Positions 59,847-64,000 of a stretch of 64,000 nucleotides of DNA are shown in pieces. The notes under the pieces are model-generated. The model made no database searches and had not been told where the DNA came from. It saw only the letters and a list, made by a program, of their open reading frames with translations. The stretch is from Curvibacter microcysteis. Its GTDB lineage: Bacteria > Pseudomonadota > Gammaproteobacteria > Burkholderiales > Burkholderiaceae_C. Numbering within the stretch: the stretch's first letter is position 1; the number at the start of each line of letters is the position of its first letter. The DNA lies in NCBI RefSeq assembly GCF_028649435.1, contig NZ_JAQSIN010000013.1; one strand, written 5' to 3'. The translations under genes and the position numbers were made by a program.

Positions 59847-60755
59847 ATGAGTGCTGTTCTGTCCGAACCTGTTTCGTCTGAAGTCGTGAGCCTGGAGACC
59901 GTGCCGCTGGCCGGTAAGCTGGGGGCTGAGGTGCGTGGCCTGCGCCTGTCTGGCCAATTGGCGCCGTCCACTTTTGCCGCACTGAAGCGGGCACTGCTGC
60001 GCCACAAGGTGCTCTTTTTCAAAGGCCAGCAACACCTGGACGACGCTGAGCACCAGGCATTTGCCCGCTTGTTTGGCGAGCTGGTGCCCCACCCGACCGT
60101 GCCCTCGCGCGACGGCACTCAAATTTTGGAGCTGGACTCGCAGCATGGCGGTCGGGCCGACTCCTGGCACACCGACGTCACCTTTGAGGCGGCCTACCCG
60201 CAGGTCGCGGTGCTGCGTGCCGTGACCTTGCCCAGCCATGGGGGTGATACGGTTTGGGCCAACACGGCAGCGGCCTACGATGAACTGCCTCCCGCGCTCA
60301 AGGCGTTGGCCGACCAGCTGTGGGCCCTGCACGGCAATGACTACGACTACGCCGCCACGCGGGCTGAACCCGGTGCACATGGCGGCAAGAAGTACCGTGA
60401 GATCTTCACCTCGCGCCTGATCGAAGCGGAGCACCCCTTGGTGCGCGTGCACCCCGAAACCGGTGAACGCACCTTGGTGGCGGGCCACTTCATCAAGCGC
60501 TTCCTGGGCTACAACGGCCATGACAGTCAGCATCTGCTGGCCATCTTCCAGGCCCACATCACGCGCTTGGAGAACACGGTGCGTTGGCGCTGGAGCCCGG
60601 GCGATGTGGCGATCTGGGACAACCGCGCCACCCAGCACTACGCGATCAACGATTACGGCGATGCCCATCGCGTGGTGCGCCGCGTGACCGTGGCGGGCGA
60701 TGTGCCGGTGTCGGTGGACGGCCAACGCAGCCGTGTTCGTGTGGCGGGGGTATGA
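59847..60755 (+). CDS. TauD/AtsK-family 2-oxoglutarate-dependent dioxygenase
   Basis: This Fe(II)/2-oxoglutarate dioxygenase has 302 residues. The iron ligands are H and D in SWHTDVTFE and the distal His in ATQHYAINDYGDAHR, followed by R in HRVVRRVTV, which binds 2-oxoglutarate. The N-terminal LGAEVRGLRLSGQL and KVLFFKGQQHLDD are also typical. Members oxidise taurine, alkylsulfates, sulfonates or phenoxyacetates. ATG 59847 has AAGGAG upstream; the frame extends to 59673 without protein-like sequence. It follows the monooxygenase fragment and was probably part of the same operon. Confidence 0.9.
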   Translation: MSAVLSEPVSSEVVSLETVPLAGKLGAEVRGLRLSGQLAPSTFAALKRALLRHKVLFFKGQQHLDDAEHQAFARLFGELVPHPTVPSRDGTQILELDSQHGGRADSWHTDVTFEAAYPQVAVLRAVTLPSHGGDTVWANTAAAYDELPPALKALADQLWALHGNDYDYAATRAEPGAHGGKKYREIFTSRLIEAEHPLVRVHPETGERTLVAGHFIKRFLGYNGHDSQHLLAIFQAHITRLENTVRWRWSPGDVAIWDNRATQHYAINDYGDAHRVVRRVTVAGDVPVSVDGQRSRVRVAGV

Positions 60756-60821
60756 ACGTGCTCATTTCGGGATTTTCCGTTGCGGCAGTGCTTGCGCAAG
60801 CCGCATTGAACGGGAGTCGGC

Positions 60822-61799
60822 ATGGGTGCTGATCAGCCCTTGGTGGTCTTGAACCAGTTGGGCGAGGTCACGGGCCGCGCCATCGAGGCTCTGGGGCCAG
60901 GCCTTCGCGTGATCAACGACGAGCACACGCCCGCCTGGGAGCGGGCCCATGAGGCAGACGTGTTGTTGACCGCCCCGCGCAATGGCTGGCGCCAGGCGCC
61001 AAAGGCCCCGCCTGCGGGTTGGCCAGGGCGCTTGCGCTGGGTGCAGACGGCGTCGGTGGGCATCGACTTTTTTCCGCCCTGGATCTTTGACGTTGCCCAG
61101 GTCAGTTGCGCGCGCGGCGTGGCCGCCCTGCCCATTGCCGAATACGTCTTCGCCGCCCTGCTGGCCCATAACAAGGCCTTGGACACGCGCTGGGTACAGA
61201 GTAGCGAGGCCTGGCGGCGCGAGTTTCAGCGTGCCGAGCAACAGCCTCTGGGCCTGCTGCACGGCCAACACCTGGGCTTGTTGGGCTTCGGCGCCATCGG
61301 GCGTCAGGTGGCCCAATTGGCACTGGCGTTTGGCATGACGGTGTCGGCCCTGCGCCGCTCGGACACGGGTGAGTTCTTGCCTGGTGTGCGCCGTGCCGAG
61401 TCGCTCGCCGCCTTGCTGGCCGAGTCCGATCACCTGGTGCTGGCCTTGCCCATCACGGCAGAGACGGAAGGCCTGCTCAACGCCCAGACCCTGGCGCATG
61501 CGCGCCCCGGCTTGCACCTGGTGAACATTGCACGCGGTCGCTTGATCGATCAGGAGGCTTTGCTGGCCGCGCTGGACAGTGGCCGCATCGGCGCGGCCAC
61601 GTTGGACGCTGTTTACCCTGAGCCTTTGCCTGACGGTCACCGGCTCTACACGCACCCCGCGGTGCGTTTGAGCCCCCATTTGTCATGGTCGGCAGGCGAG
61701 GTGCAGCAAGTGACCAGCGCCAAGGTGTTGGACAACCTGCGCCGCTTGCTGGCCGGCCAGCCTTTGCTGGACGTGGTGGATCCTGCCGTGGGCTACTGA
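60822..61799 (+). CDS. D-isomer-specific 2-hydroxyacid dehydrogenase
   Basis: This NAD(P)-dependent D-2-hydroxyacid dehydrogenase has 325 residues. The nucleotide motif GLLGFGAIGRQVAQLALAFGM is near residue 150. The catalytic triad is R in NIARGRLIDQ, E in LDAVYPEPLP and H in LSPHLSWS. It reduces a 2-oxo acid or oxidises a D-2-hydroxy acid. It is 66 bp after the dioxygenase gene in the same direction; GGGAG precedes the ATG at 60822. The substrate is unknown. Confidence 0.9.
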   Translation: MGADQPLVVLNQLGEVTGRAIEALGPGLRVINDEHTPAWERAHEADVLLTAPRNGWRQAPKAPPAGWPGRLRWVQTASVGIDFFPPWIFDVAQVSCARGVAALPIAEYVFAALLAHNKALDTRWVQSSEAWRREFQRAEQQPLGLLHGQHLGLLGFGAIGRQVAQLALAFGMTVSALRRSDTGEFLPGVRRAESLAALLAESDHLVLALPITAETEGLLNAQTLAHARPGLHLVNIARGRLIDQEALLAALDSGRIGAATLDAVYPEPLPDGHRLYTHPAVRLSPHLSWSAGEVQQVTSAKVLDNLRRLLAGQPLLDVVDPAVGY

Positions 61800-61856
61800 G
61801 GGCACGCTGTGCCTGGAGTGCCTGGCAGGTGTGCTGTTTGGGGGAAGCGTTATAAA

Positions 61857-62031
61857 TATTCATAGAAGTTGCCAAGGTCAGATTTTTAAAACATCGATGA
61901 ATATTTGATTGAAATTGGCCGGTGCCTTATGGTTTGCGTGCATGCGCGCTGACCTGCTTTGCACAGGGGCGCGGGCTCGAATCAATATTCATAAAGTTTT
62001 ATTTATTCGATCTTTGATAACATCTATGAAT
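61857..62031. promoter_or_regulatory. Duplicated operator module upstream of hipBA-like genes
   Basis: The module TATTCATA(G)AAGTT followed by AACATCNATGAAT occurs twice. The half-sites are at 61857 and 61890 in copy 1, and at 61986 and 62019 in copy 2. The start-to-start distance of the half-sites is 33 bp in both. Within each module the TATTCAT and ATGAAT parts face each other as an inverted repeat. The last half-site covers the ATG of the HTH gene (62030), as expected for autoregulation by a HipB-like antitoxin. Confidence 0.65.
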
Positions 62032-62650
62032 GCCAAGGCAAAACACCAAGCACGAAGACTACCCCCAAGCGGTCATCAAGCAGATTGAGCTTTTGGGGCA
62101 GTACATCGTCATCGCGCGAAAGCGGCGGCGAGAGACGCAAGCCCAGTGGGCTGAGAAGCTGGGTGTCTCGCAGCCCACCATGGCGAGAATTGAGCGTGGC
62201 GATCCTTCCGTTGCCATGGCTACCTACGTGATGTGCATCTGGTTGATCAACCCCCGTGCCGGCTTGGCGGATTTGATTGCGCCGTTGAATGACCACGCCG
62301 CCCTGGAAAGCGAAGTGACGCGTATCCGGCCCCGCAGGGGCGCGGTGAAAGCCGCGGAATCTCCTGAGCCTGCGGTTGACTCTGCCAAGACGAACGCTAC
62401 CTCGGTCCTGGCGGCCGCGTCCCGGGGAATGGCGGATCTGTTGGGGAGGCGCTCTGAGGCTGAGATCGTCGCCTTGATCCAGCAAAGTCCTGCGCTGAAG
62501 GCAGAAGCCGTGCTCGATCCCCAATTGTCGTCGGCGCTGGCAGGGCCAAACCACGGCCGCACGGCCGTGGCAAGCAAAGACCCGCGGCACCCAGCCGCTG
62601 GCACACCGCCATCGCCAACGCCAACGCCAACGGGGCGGAGGTTGCCATGA
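62030..62650 (+). CDS. XRE-family HTH antitoxin, HipB-like
   Basis: This 206-residue protein has an N-terminal Cro/C1-type HTH (about residues 15-75: LGQYIVIARKRRRETQAQWAEKLGVSQPTMARIERGDPSVAMATYVMCIWLI) and a disordered, Ala/Pro-rich C-terminal half. It directly precedes a HipA-like kinase with a 4-nt overlap (ATGA), so it is the antitoxin and repressor. It is much longer than E. coli HipB (88 residues). The C-terminus ends in PSPTPTPTGRR and may be the kinase-contact part or a target of turnover. Confidence 0.82.
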   Translation: MPRQNTKHEDYPQAVIKQIELLGQYIVIARKRRRETQAQWAEKLGVSQPTMARIERGDPSVAMATYVMCIWLINPRAGLADLIAPLNDHAALESEVTRIRPRRGAVKAAESPEPAVDSAKTNATSVLAAASRGMADLLGRRSEAEIVALIQQSPALKAEAVLDPQLSSALAGPNHGRTAVASKDPRHPAAGTPPSPTPTPTGRRLP

Positions 62651-64000
62651 GCGGCGCCGGCACAGCCCCTGAAACGTACACGCCACAGGACACCCTGTAC
62701 CTCTGGATCCTGGTGGACCCTTCCAACCCGAGGCTGGTGGGTGAGCTGAAGTTGTCGCACCTGGTCAGCGACTGCGCCACGTTTTCTTACGCACCGACTT
62801 GGTGGAACTTCGCCTTGAGCGAGGACTTGCCGATCATCGCAGGCCAGACATTCAGTGCCGGCCTGCGAGGCAGTGCGCCCGGCGCGGTCGACGACGCCAG
62901 GCCTGATCGATGGGGCGAGCGCATCATTCGGCACCTGGATCGGCCCTCGAGGTTGTCGATCTTGGAGATGCTGCTGTTTGCCGGCGATGACCGTTTTGGG
63001 GCCCTCGGCGTGTCTATCTCGGCGGAGCACTACCTTCCCAGAACCCATGGGCCGTATGCCCAGCTGGCCGACTTGGGGCGCCTGGCCCAAGCCATCGAAG
63101 ATGTGCAGTCGCACGCCGTCATCACGCCCGAGATTCAACGCCTGGTGCGCCCGGGCGCCACGCTGGGTGGCGCCCGACCCAAGGCGCTTTTGCAAACGGA
63201 CGATGGCCCGTGCGTGATCAAGTTCAGCGAAATCGACGATCCGGTCGATACCCCACTGATTGAGCACGCCACGATGACCTTGGCGGCCCGTGCGGGCATC
63301 AGCGTCGCCAGCACCGCTGTGCTGCCGCTGCCACGCCTGCAAGGCAAAAAGCGGCATGCCTTGACGATTCAGCGCTTTGATCGGTTCGGTGGCTTTCGCC
63401 TTCATTGCCTCTCGGCCAAAACCGTTTTGACCGCGGCGGGCTTGAGTGAAAGCTACGGCGCTTTGGCGACGGTCTTGCTGCGTTTGGCGAACCCCGATCA
63501 GCAAATGGCCATGAGGGAGGAGCTGTTCAAGCGCATGGTGTTCAACATCCTCATGGACAACACCGATGACCATGAGCGTAACCACTGCGTGCGCTTGGGG
63601 TTTGATGGCTACTACGGGCTCTCGCCCGCATTTGATGTGGTGCCTACTTTGCAGAACCTGGGCTACCAGGCCATGTCCGTCGGGGCAGGGGGCGCGGAGT
63701 CCACGCTGGAGAACGCACTTTCAGAGCTCAGCGAGTTCGGGATCAAGCGTCCTCGTGCGTTGGCGCTGGTTCAACAGGTGGCGCACACTGTGGACGGGTG
63801 GCTTCAGCACTTTGAGCAACAAGGCGTTGAGCACGCTTGTTGCCGCCGACCGAAAATTGACAGTCTGAAAGGGCTAGGGGGGTGCGGACGAAAACTTGGA
63901 CTACCAAGAGGTAGTTCATGTATTCCTACGAAGACAGAATCCGAGCAGTTGAGCTCTTCATCAAGCTGGGCATGCGAGTCAGGCCCACCATCCGCCAGTT
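62647..64000 (+). CDS. HipA-like serine/threonine kinase toxin, 3' end altered by IS element
   Basis: The frame opened by ATG 62647 (GGAGG upstream) encodes a HipA-family kinase: GARPKALLQTDDGPCVIKF (ATP-binding Lys), EHATMTLAARAGI, NILMDNTDDHERNHCVRL (catalytic Asp and Asn) and LSPAFDVVPT (metal Asp). HipA toxins phosphorylate translation targets such as glutamyl-tRNA synthetase and cause growth arrest. The homology ends near 63840, and the frame then runs without a stop into IS3-like DNA to the window edge. The C-terminus is therefore probably replaced by IS-encoded residues; activity is uncertain. Confidence 0.78.
   Translation, partial: MSGAGTAPETYTPQDTLYLWILVDPSNPRLVGELKLSHLVSDCATFSYAPTWWNFALSEDLPIIAGQTFSAGLRGSAPGAVDDARPDRWGERIIRHLDRPSRLSILEMLLFAGDDRFGALGVSISAEHYLPRTHGPYAQLADLGRLAQAIEDVQSHAVITPEIQRLVRPGATLGGARPKALLQTDDGPCVIKFSEIDDPVDTPLIEHATMTLAARAGISVASTAVLPLPRLQGKKRHALTIQRFDRFGGFRLHCLSAKTVLTAAGLSESYGALATVLLRLANPDQQMAMREELFKRMVFNILMDNTDDHERNHCVRLGFDGYYGLSPAFDVVPTLQNLGYQAMSVGAGGAESTLENALSELSEFGIKRPRALALVQQVAHTVDGWLQHFEQQGVEHACCRRPKIDSLKGLGGCGRKLGLPRGSSCIPTKTESEQLSSSSSWACESGPPSAS
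63876..64000 (+). mobile_element. Left end of an IS3-family insertion sequence with orfA start
   Basis: ATG 63918 starts MYSYEDRIRAVELFIKLGMRV followed by RPTIRQ, which is typical of IS3-family OrfA N-termini. AAGAGG lies before it as part of a small dyad ACTACC/GGTAGT (63899-63914). The element edge is put near 63876 (TGCGGACG) only approximately, since IS3 ends begin with TG. The element continues beyond the window. Confidence 0.65.

Noticed and set aside
62224..63585. Long minus-strand open frame (453 codons) opposite the hipBA-like genes
   Set aside because: It has no family features and mirrors the GC-rich third positions of the real plus-strand genes.

Overview
The window is high-GC DNA from a betaproteobacterium, most likely Burkholderiales/Comamonadaceae. 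The clues are the gene families: nag-type salicylate/gentisate genes with a NahR-like regulator, antABC with an AraC/XylS regulator, several Bug/TctC periplasmic binding proteins, a Porin_4 porin and IS3-family remnants. No ribosomal or tRNA genes were seen. A complete plasmid-style backbone (Rep_3-type initiator, iteron/DnaA-box origin, parAB) lies at 52.5-56.9 kb. I therefore infer that the window is part of a large catabolic plasmid or secondary replicon, or a chromosome carrying an integrated plasmid.

Layout. (1) 1-10.7 kb: anthranilate to catechol to cis,cis-muconate. A catA missing its 5' end precedes antABC, a LysR regulator, an AraC/XylS regulator (antR-like), a porin, a type-B carboxylesterase and an MFS transporter. 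A 16-bp direct repeat with 22-bp periodicity upstream of antA fits an AraC-type operator. (2) 10.9-15.7 kb: a chemoreceptor almost without a periplasmic domain, an AbiE-type type IV toxin-antitoxin pair, and an orphan Tat-exported binding protein. (3) 15.8-33.9 kb: etfBA and a nine-gene meta-cleavage operon of homoprotocatechuate (hpa) type. It holds HpaH, HpaI, an FAD-linked oxidase, HpaE, a class III extradiol dioxygenase, an FAH-family protein, a Bug protein, a PanE-like reductase and a second aldehyde dehydrogenase. A divergent LysR, a second HpaD-type dioxygenase, a GntR regulator and a second operon (FAH, Bug, DUF1185-like, VOC) follow. (4) 34-37.5 kb: two exported metallo-beta-lactamase-fold proteins and a small exported protein. 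(5) 37.6-46.8 kb: a salicylate-gentisate pathway (NagR-like regulator, NagAa-like reductase, NagGH oxygenase, Rieske ferredoxin, second reductase, gentisate dioxygenase, fumarylpyruvate hydrolase, maleylpyruvate isomerase), with NahR-box-like sites before both transcription units.

(6) 46.9-52.1 kb: a decayed accessory patch. It holds an IS3 remnant, a frameshifted HTH gene, a second AbiE-type pair preceded by two very long perfect palindromes, a broken TIR-domain gene and a broken short-chain dehydrogenase. (7) 52.5-58.8 kb: the repA-oriV-parAB backbone and a 603-aa tyrosine recombinase that ends next to an inverted repeat. Two copies of one palindrome lie inside parB in different reading frames and are probable centromere (parS) sites. 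(8) 58.84-64 kb: a luciferase-like monooxygenase truncated exactly at the recombinase boundary, a TauD-family dioxygenase, a D-2-hydroxyacid dehydrogenase, and a hipBA-like pair whose toxin end runs into an IS3-family element at the window edge.

Together the catabolic blocks would send anthranilate into the beta-ketoadipate route, homoprotocatechuate-like catechols to pyruvate and succinate, and salicylate through gentisate to fumarate and pyruvate. The toxin-antitoxin modules and the partition system would stabilise the replicon.
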